The notes beneath the pieces are model-generated. The model did not search any database. It was not told the origin of the DNA and worked only from the letters and a program-made list of their open reading frames with translations. Positions 17,692 to 28,004 of a stretch of 64,000 bases of DNA are shown piece after piece. The stretch's first letter is position 1. Every line of letters begins with the position of its first letter. The stretch spans positions 62,001 to 126,000 of the forward strand of contig JADJFV010000034.1 of NCBI GenBank assembly GCA_016708435.1, in the 5' to 3' direction. A program made the translations under genes and the position numbers. This DNA is from Leptospiraceae bacterium. GTDB taxonomy: Bacteria; Spirochaetota; Leptospiria; Leptospirales; Leptospiraceae.

Positions 17692-19813
17692 ACATTTTCT
17701 TCGGAGTTTTAATTTCCGGACTACCGGGCTTTGAAGAAAGATAAATTTTAAAAGGAATGCTAATTTTTTTGCTTTTGTGAATTTCTCCTTCACTTTCGGA
17801 AGATTCCTGTAGCGTCCAAATGAAATTACCCTCATCTAATTTACTTAGGTCTTTTAAAAGGTAGGATGAATTCTTTGTCTTCGCTTTTACGATAAGTGTT
17901 CTATTGCCAGAATTTGTGCGATATAATTCAAAGATATAACGATTTGTTTTGTCATTCTTTTCCCATTTGAATTTCAATGCATCTAGAGGTGTCATATCGA
18001 CGCTTTCATTCTTCGATGGAAAAATCGGTGTTAGCTCTTGCTCGGCTTCGATTTGAAGAGAGTAGGTAGCACTCTTTGAAAGCACTGCATCGTCTTGTCC
18101 CAAAGAAGAGACTCGCCAGTAAAATTTTCCTTCCCTGGGAAGTGAGTAAGTTTGTGAAAACTCTTCTGTTTTAATGCTTTGCATTTTCTCACTAAAATCA
18201 GCTTTACTCGAAACTTCAAATAAGAAAGAAGATTTATACGAAGGTCTTTTCCATCGAAATGAAATGGGATTCTCTTTCATATCTAAATTTGCATTATTAG
18301 ATGGGGCTAATAACTCTAAGACTTGATTTTCTAATATAGAAAATTTCCTCGATTCAGACACTGGCGTTTTTATGCCACCAGAGCTAATGCCGATTACCCT
18401 CCAGAAGTAATTACCCAGTTCTAGCTTTTTAGTCATTTGGAATTGGTTTGAGTCCATTGTTTCTTCTGAAACCATTTTTGAAAAATTAGAACTTGATGCA
18501 ATTTGAAAAAGGTATTTGCTTATATCGGGAGAGTCCTTAGCTTGAAAGTAAATTCCGGACTTAGTTAAAGCAACACTATTAAATTCCTGTCCATTCAAAG
18601 GTGTGATTAATTGAGGTGGCTCTAACTCTATTTTCTTTTCAATCGAAAAAGAAATTGATTTCGAAGTCTCCTGTTTGAATTCTTCTCGCTCAGGCTCAGT
18701 AACAAGTCTCGCGTAGTATTTGCCAGCCTCGAGTCCATCTACTCCAATAGAAGTTTGCTTTGTATTTAGAGATTTTATAGTCTGGGAAAAATTACTTGTA
18801 TTGCTTATTTCTAATTTGTAATTTCGGGCAGTTTCTAATTTTTTCCAGGAGAAAGAAATAATTGGAGCAGTAGTAGTGAATTTGAAAGTTTGCTTATTTT
18901 CTGGAGAGAGAATTACCGGGGGCGAAACGCTGTAAACCGTTAATTTACGAAAGGAACTGAATTCTCGATTGGACTTTTTCTTTGCTTTACCTTTTTCAGA
19001 AGAGATTCTCCAGTAATAATTTCCCTGCGGTAGATTGGCAGTAAAAGCATCATTATCTACTTTGAAAATTTTATATATACTTTGGAAGCGAGAGTCAAAA
19101 GCAAGTTCTAGATTTAAGTTGTTAGCATTGTTTGTTGTCCATGAAAAATTTACAGGAATCAAATCGGATTTATCTGAAACAATACTTTGGTCGGGTGGAC
19201 TTTGCAGAGTAAGGTTTACTTCAGCAATTTCAATTTCCGCTTTGTTTAATTTTGCGGATTCATTTTCTTTTAATTCTTTTTCTTGTTTGCCATTTTTAAG
19301 TTTGGCTGTTCCTTTATTTACTTGAAAGGATAATTCCTCTTTGCCTTTCTTTTCAAGAGTTAGCTCGGAGTTTTTAACTTCTACCGTGGTCTGCCCTGAT
19401 TTGATTTTAACAACCGTAGGATTTCCACCTTCTTCTTTTTTGGCAAGAGACATGGAACCATACGCGAAGTTTAAGTTGATATCTCCTTCGGATATATCTA
19501 AATAAATCATGCTGTTCTCGTTGATATTAATTTTGGTTTTATCTTTTAAAGTAAGAACGGCGTCAGAAAAATCTCCCGAACGAATTGTATCTTTATTTCG
19601 AATGATTAAACCTGAATCAATTTTTTCCCATATTACATCGGAGTCATACTTTCTCTCTATGGTTTGGTGTTTGAAAGTTAAAACTCCAATGACTTCATTG
19701 TCATTCCCACTTGCTCCCGCATTGATATTTTTATATAGAAAAAACGAGGTGATAAAAATAATAAAGAGCAAAATAAGGATTATCCAGTAAGATCTATCGT
19801 TTTTCTTTTTCAT
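17681..19813 (-). CDS. FecR-domain protein with tandem fibronectin-like repeats
   Basis: The protein has 710 residues. One membrane segment (about 10-28) is followed by a FecR domain (about 45-195), seen as NKDTIRSGDFSDAVLTLKD and then INENSMIYLD. The rest is a chain of four to five fibronectin-III-like units, each with the pattern SPxNxxxF..FSWK...YKLEIS..F...YYWRV. FecR domains in other bacteria sense or transmit envelope signals, but no sigma factor or TonB receptor is nearby. The gene starts two bases after the adenylate cyclase stop, so both are surely co-transcribed. A periplasmic scaffold anchored in the inner membrane is the likely topology. Confidence 0.8.
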   Translation of the reverse strand: MKKKNDRSYWIILILLFIIFITSFFLYKNINAGASGNDNEVIGVLTFKHQTIERKYDSDVIWEKIDSGLIIRNKDTIRSGDFSDAVLTLKDKTKININENSMIYLDISEGDINLNFAYGSMSLAKKEEGGNPTVVKIKSGQTTVEVKNSELTLEKKGKEELSFQVNKGTAKLKNGKQEKELKENESAKLNKAEIEIAEVNLTLQSPPDQSIVSDKSDLIPVNFSWTTNNANNLNLELAFDSRFQSIYKIFKVDNDAFTANLPQGNYYWRISSEKGKAKKKSNREFSSFRKLTVYSVSPPVILSPENKQTFKFTTTAPIISFSWKKLETARNYKLEISNTSNFSQTIKSLNTKQTSIGVDGLEAGKYYARLVTEPEREEFKQETSKSISFSIEKKIELEPPQLITPLNGQEFNSVALTKSGIYFQAKDSPDISKYLFQIASSSNFSKMVSEETMDSNQFQMTKKLELGNYFWRVIGISSGGIKTPVSESRKFSILENQVLELLAPSNNANLDMKENPISFRWKRPSYKSSFLFEVSSKADFSEKMQSIKTEEFSQTYSLPREGKFYWRVSSLGQDDAVLSKSATYSLQIEAEQELTPIFPSKNESVDMTPLDALKFKWEKNDKTNRYIFELYRTNSGNRTLIVKAKTKNSSYLLKDLSKLDEGNFIWTLQESSESEGEIHKSKKISIPFKIYLSSKPGSPEIKTPKKMYVE

Positions 19814-19815
19814 AA

Positions 19816-22155
19816 TTATTTATGCGTTCTTGTATAGACGCCGTCCCATGTTCTATCTGGAGGATTCGCTTTATAGAACTCACATCGTTCGATGAGTTGC
19901 TTACAAGCCTTATCCTTGACACCTTTTACATTTTCTGACTTTCCTAGAAGTAAAATGGAATTAGCCCAATCGGCTTTCAGATAACGCCGAAAAGCCTCTT
20001 CATAAAGTTCAGTTGCTTCTTTGATATTGTCAGCTACATCTGATTTTGTCGAGATTAATTCATAGAGTTTTACAGGCTCGTTTTTTCCTTTTACTCGCAC
20101 CAAATCCAATTCCCTGGTAAACATCTCAGAATCAATTTGCGTTTTTACAGATTCTGATATTAAGATATTTACACCGTAGTCTTTAGCCGCTGCTTCGAGT
20201 CTCGCCGCCAAATTGACAGTATCCCCCATCATAGTATAAGAGCCCATTGCATCGGTTCCCATGAAGCCAACTTTTGCAAGTCCAGTATTGAGTCCGATAC
20301 GTATATCCATTTCTTGTGCTTCCTTGTTGTATAAATCCTTCCTGACCCAATATTCCCGCAAGTCCGCTAATTTCCTTATCATTTCGAGAGAAGCACGCGA
20401 TGCTTTAAGATAATGCTCGTTAACCGCAACTGGTGCTCCAAAGATTCCTACGATTGCATCCCCGATGTATTTATCTAATACCCCGTTGTGCGCTTTTAAA
20501 ATCAAAGTCATGGCGGAGAGATATTCGTTCAGTAGTCCTGCCAATTCTATAGAGGTGAGTTGCTCGCTAATGGTAGAAAATCCTGCAACGTCTGAGAAGA
20601 AAGCTGTGATTGTTTTTTCATCACCCCGCTTTAGAGCAGCTAAGTCTCGCATACCTTCCGAAACCACAACCGGGTCAATCATACTTCCTAACATACTTTT
20701 TACTTTTTCTCTTTCTTCCAACCCCTTTGCCATTGTCTTAAAGTAATCGGTGAGTATTCCCACTTCATCGTTTGTAGTGCGGCTAATGTCTAATTGAAAT
20801 ATACCCTTTGAAATCTTAATTGTCTCGTCTAAGAGTTTTAGAACTGGATTCGAAATTGTTTTTGCAAACAAGAATACAATGATAAGAGATATGCAAAGAG
20901 AAATTATCATGATATAGATATTTCTTTCTTGAATTTGATAGACTGCTTTGAATGCGATTCCTTCTTCAACTACTGAAATAATTCCAGCGTTAGCGAAGCC
21001 TAGTTTTTTAAAGGAGCCAAGGTATTTTTTTTTGTCACTGTCTTCGAATGATTCCAAACCGTTATTTGCCTGACTTGTAAGCATGGACCGAACAATTGGA
21101 GTTGTCATCAAATTCTTTGCGGCTAATACCAAACTCATATCGGAGTGAGCGAGAACTATTCCTTCTTCATTTACCATATAGGTAGAATTGATTCCCGTTT
21201 TTTTAAAGGCATCAAGTATTTTTTCTAATTTTAAAAGGATTACTAGCACATACTCAGATTTTTCCCCTTCTTCGATGGGAATACTAATACAAATCGTTGC
21301 TTCCTGCGATCCAGGGCTAGTATTAAGAATGCGAGGAACACCATCGAAAGATTTTAGGAAATAAGATAGATTTCTATTTACCGGACTAACGATATCATCC
21401 TCAGAAAGAGAAACTTTTTTTAAATATTCTTGATTGAAGACACTGTCTACTGTCTCCATCGAGCCTTCCGTTTTCCGATACACTCCGAGATAGATAAAAC
21501 TATTGTCGTTTTTAAAATATTGATCGATGAAAAATTTCTTTTGTGCTTTGCTTTTGAATTCCTGTTTTAAAGTGAGGGCAAGAATTTTTGCTTTGTTAAT
21601 TTCCGCTACTAAATCTGTGACTACCTTTGAATTTACGATTCGAACTAATTCTAAGTTATTTTCTTGAATTCTTTTTTTATTATCATCTTTAAAGAAATAA
21701 GTGGCAAGCGCAATGATTACAGAAACGGTAGTCGCAATTACAAGAGAAATAACAAGCATCATCTTTAACTGGAGAGAGTATTTAGCTTTTGCATTTGGCT
21801 TATCGCGATTAGCCTCATCTTGCACAGGATTAGAGCTTTCGGAAGAAACAGATTTTGTTTTTAAAGCTTCCATTTTTGAAAGCACGCCTTCTTTTACTAC
21901 TTGCACTTTTGCAAGAGTAGCATTCTTAAATGTTTCTGCTTTTAAATCGACTGGCTTGGATTTATCCTCAATTTCGCTAGGTGTATCTGACTCTGATTCT
22001 TTTTGTAATGAATCAGTAGTTGTTTCTTCTAGAGGTATGGGTAATGCATGTTTAATTTCAGTTATGCTTGTGTTTGCATCTAAAATTGGAATGGCATCCA
22101 TTGTTTCTTGTGCAACAAACTTGATTCGATTTTGCTCTTCTTTCCTTTTTTCCAT
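19816..22155 (-). CDS. Membrane adenylate cyclase (class III) with sensor and HAMP domains
   Basis: The protein has 779 residues. A long charged cytoplasmic N-terminus (1-125) leads to a membrane segment (about 130-152), an extracytoplasmic dCACHE-like sensor, a second membrane segment (about 405-428) and HAMP. The C-terminal class III cyclase domain has metal-binding aspartates in FFSDVAGFST and GDAIVGIFG, and MGDTVNLAARL. Lys in LDKYIGD and Asp in MGDTVN fit ATP rather than GTP as substrate. A short helical tail follows. It would turn an envelope signal into cAMP. It leads a three-gene operon with the FecR and TIG-like proteins. Confidence 0.88.
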   Translation of the reverse strand: MEKRKEEQNRIKFVAQETMDAIPILDANTSITEIKHALPIPLEETTTDSLQKESESDTPSEIEDKSKPVDLKAETFKNATLAKVQVVKEGVLSKMEALKTKSVSSESSNPVQDEANRDKPNAKAKYSLQLKMMLVISLVIATTVSVIIALATYFFKDDNKKRIQENNLELVRIVNSKVVTDLVAEINKAKILALTLKQEFKSKAQKKFFIDQYFKNDNSFIYLGVYRKTEGSMETVDSVFNQEYLKKVSLSEDDIVSPVNRNLSYFLKSFDGVPRILNTSPGSQEATICISIPIEEGEKSEYVLVILLKLEKILDAFKKTGINSTYMVNEEGIVLAHSDMSLVLAAKNLMTTPIVRSMLTSQANNGLESFEDSDKKKYLGSFKKLGFANAGIISVVEEGIAFKAVYQIQERNIYIMIISLCISLIIVFLFAKTISNPVLKLLDETIKISKGIFQLDISRTTNDEVGILTDYFKTMAKGLEEREKVKSMLGSMIDPVVVSEGMRDLAALKRGDEKTITAFFSDVAGFSTISEQLTSIELAGLLNEYLSAMTLILKAHNGVLDKYIGDAIVGIFGAPVAVNEHYLKASRASLEMIRKLADLREYWVRKDLYNKEAQEMDIRIGLNTGLAKVGFMGTDAMGSYTMMGDTVNLAARLEAAAKDYGVNILISESVKTQIDSEMFTRELDLVRVKGKNEPVKLYELISTKSDVADNIKEATELYEEAFRRYLKADWANSILLLGKSENVKGVKDKACKQLIERCEFYKANPPDRTWDGVYTRTHK

Positions 22156-22424
22156 AATTACCGATTACTTTAATTTTGGGCGCAAATATAGCAAACGAAT
22201 CTAAACCTGTCAAGAAATTTTCTTTTCCTTGTGTAATCTAATTGAAACTAATATAAAAATGTTTCCAGTCTTAAAGATTTACGCAGATTTAACGAGAAAT
22301 ATATTGAAAAAGTGTTGAATTTTGAAAATAAGTATCAAAGGTAATTGTTTAGTAAGATGCTAAGGAATATGCTAAAAATATCGATGATATTTATATTTGT
22401 GAAACAGTATCAGAGGAGGTTTTG

Positions 22425-23615
22425 ATGAAAAGATTACTTTTTTTGTTTATTATACTTGTTAGTTTTATGGAGAACGCGTGTAAACCGACTCTTTCTCGCT
22501 CTTACATTTCTTTTTTTGTATTGCTCACAAAAAACAATGTTAATAATGCTTTAGCTTCAACATCTACTTCCTCAACTACGACAACCGTGCCACCAACAGG
22601 TACTCTTACTTACCCGAATTCCAATTACATTTTTTATTTAAATAAGGGCATAATAGTAATTAACCCAATTACGACAGGAGCGATTACTTCCTATTCAATT
22701 AACCCAATTCTTCCGGCAGGATTGATTTTCGATTCGATCACAGGACAAATTTCAGGAACACCTACAGTTCTATCTTCAATTATTTCTTATACGGTTACTG
22801 GAAATTTTGCTAGCGGCATAACAACATTTACCTTTAGTATTAGCATAGTTGATATTCCTCCTACTTCTCTTACGTATACAGGAAGTCCTTATAGCTTTCC
22901 TGATTTTATTCCAATTGCAACAATAATACCAACCATTTCAGGGAATCTTACATCTTGTATTTCGAATCCTACTTTGCCAACAGGGCTTTCTATCAATAAC
23001 TTGTGCGAGATTTCTGGGACTCCAACCGTCGCACAGGTAAGCGCTTCCTATACAATCATTGCGACTAACGGTGGTGGAAGCACTTCGGCAACAATATCGA
23101 TTTCTGTTACAACAGTGAACCGCAAAATCTATGTAACTAGTGCCGGATATTCACCTGGCGTTCAATTTACTTCTCCAGCTACAGCGGATACTCTTTGTAA
23201 TTCGGATGCTGGAAAGCCAGCAGGTGGAGGAACTTATAAAGCAATGATTTCAGGACCTACACGGATTGCCTGCCTTTTACCAAATTGTCCGGGTGGTGGA
23301 TCAGAACATACAAGCTGGGTGTTTCTGCCAAATACATCTTATTTTCAAACCGACGGAGTGACTTTGATAGGAACTACCAATGCGAATGCACTCTTACCAT
23401 CTACGTTTGTAAATCAAGCTACAGCCCATTCTAAGTATTGGACTGGGTTAAATAATGATTGGACTAACGCGGCTATGAATTGTGCAGGCTGGTCAAATAC
23501 AGGAAGTAGCACTTGTGGAGGGCAAAATCCAAATAATAATGTAAGTAACTTTACTGATATTTGGGGTGTAGTTGCATGCGCTGCGGCACAACAACTTCTT
23601 TGTGTGCAGCAGTAA
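22425..23615 (+). CDS. Lipoprotein with two He_PIG domains and DUF1554
   Basis: The protein has 396 residues from the ATG at 22425, which has GAGGAGG five bases upstream. The signal peptide ends at a lipobox-like MENAC. A Thr/Ser-rich stretch (about 45-60) is followed by two putative Ig domains of the He_PIG type, each with PxLPxGLxxxxxGxISGTPT. The C-terminal 165 residues match DUF1554, starting at KIYVTSAGY and containing ADTLCNSDAGKP, KYWTGLN and a cysteine-rich end. DUF1554 is largely a Leptospira family of surface or secreted proteins. The role is unknown. The gene stands alone. Confidence 0.85.
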   Translation: MKRLLFLFIILVSFMENACKPTLSRSYISFFVLLTKNNVNNALASTSTSSTTTTVPPTGTLTYPNSNYIFYLNKGIIVINPITTGAITSYSINPILPAGLIFDSITGQISGTPTVLSSIISYTVTGNFASGITTFTFSISIVDIPPTSLTYTGSPYSFPDFIPIATIIPTISGNLTSCISNPTLPTGLSINNLCEISGTPTVAQVSASYTIIATNGGGSTSATISISVTTVNRKIYVTSAGYSPGVQFTSPATADTLCNSDAGKPAGGGTYKAMISGPTRIACLLPNCPGGGSEHTSWVFLPNTSYFQTDGVTLIGTTNANALLPSTFVNQATAHSKYWTGLNNDWTNAAMNCAGWSNTGSSTCGGQNPNNNVSNFTDIWGVVACAAAQQLLCVQQ

Positions 23616-23631
23616 ATCAGGATTAGACGCT

Positions 23632-24675
23632 TTAAACTTTACCGTTAGGCGTAATGATAAAGCGAATTGGATTTCCTTTTCTATGATGTAAGTCTTCAAT
23701 GCAGTTATTTACATCTTCTAAGGGATGATGAGATGTAATGGAAGTGGATAAGTCCAATTTTCCGCTCAAATAGAGATCGATCAATTCAGGAATAGTACGC
23801 GAATCACAACCGAGAGATCCTGTTATGGAAATTTGTTTATTGATTAACATAAATGGAAATCCAACTTTGAAAGCGTGTTTACTAATTCCTGCCATGACCA
23901 TTCTTCCACCGGAATTCATTGCTCGAATAGAGTCTTCAAAATTCGAATAATGACCTGAAAAATCAAGCATCAAATCTACTCCACCGGTTAATTCCTGTAA
24001 GGTTTTACCTGAATTTTTAACGGTTCGAAGATCAACTGCTTCATCTGCTTTGTATCGCCCTGCGTTGTCGAGGGCACCTCTGTCAATATCGAGTGCAATT
24101 ACTTTACTTGCCCCAAGGGCACGCGCGAGGATAACAGCATGTATCCCGAGACCACCACAACCGTAGACTGCAACTACATCTCCCTGCTGAATTTTCCCTA
24201 CGAATTTCAGCGCATGATAAGGAGTTGATACTGCATCGGCGAGGATTGCTCCTTGATCGAAGGGGATTTGGTCGGGGAGAATCGTGAGATGCCGCTCATC
24301 GATATGCACTTGCTCTGCAAAGGCTCCGTTCATCGCATAGCCCAGAACCTCAACAGACGCGCAAAGGTTGTGGCGACCGTTTAGGCAATGCTGACATTTG
24401 CCGCAACCCAGACCTGAGGCTAATACGACTCTGTCTCCCTTTTTAAACTTCGTAACCTTTTCTCCAACTTCGCGCACTACACCAGCGGCTTCATGACCTA
24501 GAATAGTAGGGTAGTGCTTCAATCGAACTTGCTTGTGGATTGTCATATGAATGTCAGAGCCACAGACCCCACAACACTTAATGTCTACTTTTACATCGTT
24601 TGGTTTTAAATCGGGAAGAGTTACGTCTTCGATTTTTAAATGTGACTCATTTTGATACAATATGCCTGCTTTCAT
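23632..24675 (-). CDS. Zinc-dependent alcohol dehydrogenase (MDR family)
   Basis: The protein has 347 residues. Catalytic zinc ligands lie in CCGVCGSDIH and GHEAAG. The structural zinc site is complete, with four cysteines in GCGKCQHCLNGRHNLC. The nucleotide fold has GCGGLGIHAV and an aspartate in IALDIDRG that favours NAD over NADP. The family oxidises secondary or primary alcohols or polyols; the substrate is not clear. It converges with the DUF1554 lipoprotein gene and lies just after the SpoIIE gene on the same strand, with 27 bases between. Confidence 0.85.
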   Translation of the reverse strand: MKAGILYQNESHLKIEDVTLPDLKPNDVKVDIKCCGVCGSDIHMTIHKQVRLKHYPTILGHEAAGVVREVGEKVTKFKKGDRVVLASGLGCGKCQHCLNGRHNLCASVEVLGYAMNGAFAEQVHIDERHLTILPDQIPFDQGAILADAVSTPYHALKFVGKIQQGDVVAVYGCGGLGIHAVILARALGASKVIALDIDRGALDNAGRYKADEAVDLRTVKNSGKTLQELTGGVDLMLDFSGHYSNFEDSIRAMNSGGRMVMAGISKHAFKVGFPFMLINKQISITGSLGCDSRTIPELIDLYLSGKLDLSTSITSHHPLEDVNNCIEDLHHRKGNPIRFIITPNGKV

Positions 24676-24702
24676 TGGTTACTCCCTATTATTCTCGATT
24701 CT

Positions 24703-26556
24703 TTATTTTAAATTTTTTAATCTTTCATCATCCGGTCGCGCTTTTAAGCAGGCATCTAAAATTGCTGTTGCTCTTTTTGTTTTACCAGCCGCACGGTATG
24801 ATTTAATTAAAGCTATTAAGTTGGGGATATTATTTGACTCTCTTAATCGAATTCTTTCCCCTAGATCAATCGCTTTCTTGAAGTTTCCCTTTTCATAATA
24901 CACAAGGGAAAGGTCATAGATAAAGTTTGTCAAATGCGGATAATGATTAATTACCTCTTCTCCAATCTCAATACAGTCATTCAATCGATTTTTCTCTTTA
25001 TGATCTTCGAACAAATTAAGCTTGGTTTCCAATTTTTCATGGTCTGCATTCATTCCTAGAAAACGAATTTTCATCAATGAAAGGTCATCCATTAAATTCC
25101 CTGTTTTTAAGAGGATTTGGTAAGCTTTATTTATATCTCCTTCTGCGCTTTCGATGTAAGATAAAAATAATTTCTCATCATCGTTGATAACATGATTATT
25201 ATGAGAATCAGTCCCTAGAATAATATCATCTCTCCCATCAGATCCCAAAAAAATAATATCATTTGTTTTTAGGGAAAAAATCTGAACTGAAATATTACCC
25301 TGCTGAATCGGTGATCCAAGCTTTCTATAAAGAATTCGATTTTCTATAAAACTAACAACTCCATCTCTATACAAAACAATGTCGGGATGTTCCGAATTGA
25401 TAAAATACATAGTGCCAGTTTGTTCATCAATTAATCCGAAGACAGCTGACATCAGCATTGAACCATCAAAACTTTCAAATGCTTTGTGCATTTCTATAAA
25501 TGCATTTTTTAACCATCTCTCTGGATATACATTTCGAGCAATCGGCATCGAGATACTTCTCTGTAGAATTGATTTGAATATTGTGCCGAGTACGAGTACG
25601 CCGCCGGCTCCTTGAATTGATTTTCCCATCGCATCTCCATTTAGAAATACAATATAATTCTTTCCTTCTAGCTTAATATTGTCAGAAATATTTATATCTC
25701 CTCCTAGTTCATGCTCTTTGTTGCGAAATTGAAATGTCTTCTTTTGTTTTACAAGAGATTCTATCTTGACAGTTTCGCTTGATGATTGGTTTTTCGCTAG
25801 AGGTTCAATCAAAAGTTTATTTAAAAAATAATCACCATCCTGATGTTCCTTCAACTTTTTAACTTGTTTAAGAGTTTCATTCAATTCTTGTGTTCTTTCT
25901 ATTACTTTATCTTCCAATTCTAGAAGCATTTTTTTTAAATCTACTTGCATACTCTTTAACAATCGCACAACAAAATTATAACAAAAAATCATAGTAAATA
26001 AAAATAGTATTTTTTTGATTTCAACATTTAAATCAATTGTATTCCTATCTGTAATCATAATTTTATTGTCTAAAAGATAAGGTGAACCCCATTTAATAGC
26101 TAACGGAATACTTATACCATAAACAATAGAGCTAAGTCCCCCGATTATCGTAACAAATTTTGCACTATATAAAAAGCCGGAATAGATTGCTAAAAATATA
26201 TAAATACAATAGAAGATACCTTCATAAACAGGTCGACTCGAATCATTGGGTGCATTGGTAATTATCCCTAGGTAATAAAATACAGTGATAATTATGAGGT
26301 CTAAGTAAATGACGTTGTATACCCATTGTTTAGGGATTTCGTTACGTTTTTTGAGACTGAAAACTAAGAAAAGATTAAAAGAAAAATAGAGGGCTGTTCC
26401 GATTAGATAGAAAATGGTATCCGGCTTACCAAAGGTAGCCAGAGATGCTAGTAAAAAAACTAGAGACAATCCGTATCGAATCTTAATTATGTATTGAATA
26501 CCTCTTTTTAGATATTCTCTATCAAATTGTTCTAAAACTGCATTTTTGGATTCCAT
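24703..26556 (-). CDS. Membrane SpoIIE-type PP2C phosphatase with TPR tail
   Basis: The protein has 617 residues, with AGAGG before the ATG. Six or seven membrane helices fill residues 20-205, followed by a coiled coil (about 205-250). The phosphatase domain has GGDINIS, the metal aspartate in LNGDAMGKSIQGAG, and IFLGSDGRDDI. The last 110 residues form TPR-like helix pairs. Such proteins dephosphorylate STAS-type anti-sigma antagonists in partner-switching pathways. A STAS protein exists in this window at 46.9 kb, but a link is only a possibility. Confidence 0.85.
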   Translation of the reverse strand: MESKNAVLEQFDREYLKRGIQYIIKIRYGLSLVFLLASLATFGKPDTIFYLIGTALYFSFNLFLVFSLKKRNEIPKQWVYNVIYLDLIIITVFYYLGIITNAPNDSSRPVYEGIFYCIYIFLAIYSGFLYSAKFVTIIGGLSSIVYGISIPLAIKWGSPYLLDNKIMITDRNTIDLNVEIKKILFLFTMIFCYNFVVRLLKSMQVDLKKMLLELEDKVIERTQELNETLKQVKKLKEHQDGDYFLNKLLIEPLAKNQSSSETVKIESLVKQKKTFQFRNKEHELGGDINISDNIKLEGKNYIVFLNGDAMGKSIQGAGGVLVLGTIFKSILQRSISMPIARNVYPERWLKNAFIEMHKAFESFDGSMLMSAVFGLIDEQTGTMYFINSEHPDIVLYRDGVVSFIENRILYRKLGSPIQQGNISVQIFSLKTNDIIFLGSDGRDDIILGTDSHNNHVINDDEKLFLSYIESAEGDINKAYQILLKTGNLMDDLSLMKIRFLGMNADHEKLETKLNLFEDHKEKNRLNDCIEIGEEVINHYPHLTNFIYDLSLVYYEKGNFKKAIDLGERIRLRESNNIPNLIALIKSYRAAGKTKRATAILDACLKARPDDERLKNLK

Positions 26557-26723
26557 ACTTTACCTCTAATTAATCTTTATAGGAATTGAATAGACTTGCT
26601 CAATTATGCTTTCGAAACTATGCCAACATGAGTTTCCGTCAAGATGTTTTAGGTGTTCTTTACTTACGCATCAGCGGCTAATGGGATGTAAACTGAATAA
26701 TATTTTCATAGAACGAGTAAAGT

Positions 26724-27905
26724 TTAATCAATTTTTTTAGGTAAAAAATGAGTCTGATTGCGACCTTGTTCTTTGGCTAAATAGAGAGCCTTATCGGCAA
26801 GATGAATTATTTCATCGATTGATTCTGAACTAGGGATCAAGCAAACACAACCAATGCTTACTGTATAATTGAAATCAGGATTTATATCATAAAGTATTTT
26901 ACTCTCTGAAAGTGATTTATGAATTCTTTCTGTTACAATAGTCGTAGCATCACTAGTAATATGAGAAAGTAAAACAGCAAATTCTTCTCCACCCATACGA
27001 CAAAAAAGATCGTAAGGACGAATAGAATTTTGAACGTTATGCGCGAAATCTATGAGAACCTTGTCTCCTGCTGAATGTCCATAACGATCATTGATTTTTT
27101 TAAAATAGTCAAGATCTAACATTAGAATAGAGAGAGGTTTTTTTAGTCTTTGACTCAATGCGATCTTAGATGGAATTTGCTCTAAAAAAGAGCGTCTATT
27201 CAAAATCCCGGTCAAGGAATCCTTGGATGCTAATTCGATTAACTTATTATCAGTATTTTCTTTTGAAAGAAGTAAAAATCCAAAACTACCAAAAAGCGTT
27301 AGACTAAAGGCGGAGAAAAAAGTCAAAGCCTGATTATTGTTTGAAGTAAATAAATTGAAATTTAGATTGTTCATGCCCCAAATAAATCTCCAAACCAATG
27401 ATCCAAGAAATATCATGTTTATAAGTAAAATCAATCGGACAAGTAAACTGTAATTGGAAACATGAAAAAGTAATCGAACAATTGGATATATTGTTATTAG
27501 AAAAGATAGTAAAGAAAAAGTTGCCACTCGAATTCCAGGATAATTAAAGACAAATGTAATCAAATTAAACAGGAAAACTAAAATAAAAATGAGAGTTAAT
27601 AAATACTTGTATGCTTGTGAAGACAGTTGATTCATTATTTTAAGGAAAGAAAAAGCATCAAATGCAAAACCAATCAATAACAATGAATTAGCTAGATTTA
27701 TTGAAAGAATTTCCGGAGAATGCCCTTGTAAAAATAATAATGTCCATGCTAAACTTTGGAAGCAACGAGCAAATAGGAAGTATTTAATACTTTGAAAAGA
27801 TTCTGTATTCGATTTGAAATAAGCAAGTGCCAATATGATTATAATAAAATTAGTTGAAGCTAATAATAAAATAATTGTTCTTATATCTAGTTGTATTTGT
27901 AGCAC
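26724..27905 (-). CDS. Membrane diguanylate cyclase (GGDEF)
   Basis: The protein has 393 residues and starts at a GTG with AAAGGAAAG upstream. The N-terminal half holds about seven membrane helices. The GGDEF domain (about 225-390) has SLTGILNRRSF, DLDYFKKINDRYGHSAGD and the intact active site GGEEF, with an inhibitory-site RxxD (RPYD) five residues before it. It should make c-di-GMP under product control. The ribosome binding site and first eight codons recur in degraded form at 30153-30199. Confidence 0.9.
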   Translation of the reverse strand: MLQIQLDIRTIILLLASTNFIIIILALAYFKSNTESFQSIKYFLFARCFQSLAWTLLFLQGHSPEILSINLANSLLLIGFAFDAFSFLKIMNQLSSQAYKYLLTLIFILVFLFNLITFVFNYPGIRVATFSLLSFLITIYPIVRLLFHVSNYSLLVRLILLINMIFLGSLVWRFIWGMNNLNFNLFTSNNNQALTFFSAFSLTLFGSFGFLLLSKENTDNKLIELASKDSLTGILNRRSFLEQIPSKIALSQRLKKPLSILMLDLDYFKKINDRYGHSAGDKVLIDFAHNVQNSIRPYDLFCRMGGEEFAVLLSHITSDATTIVTERIHKSLSESKILYDINPDFNYTVSIGCVCLIPSSESIDEIIHLADKALYLAKEQGRNQTHFLPKKID

Positions 27906-28004
27906 AATTTATCTTTCCTTTTTCTAAAAACTTTTTTACAATAATTATACAACCCTCTACTATAATAAAAAAGATTCTAAGAAAGACAAGTAGATTATTA
28001 TTTA
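27886..28004. repeat. Repeat A, copy 1: 5' region of the diguanylate cyclase gene
   Basis: Bases 27886-27931 (end of the first codons, GTG start and ribosome binding site of the diguanylate cyclase) match 30153-30199 at about 90%. After 57 unrelated bases, tagattattattt at about 27988-28004 also matches 30201-30217. Both copies have the same orientation. Confidence 0.75.
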
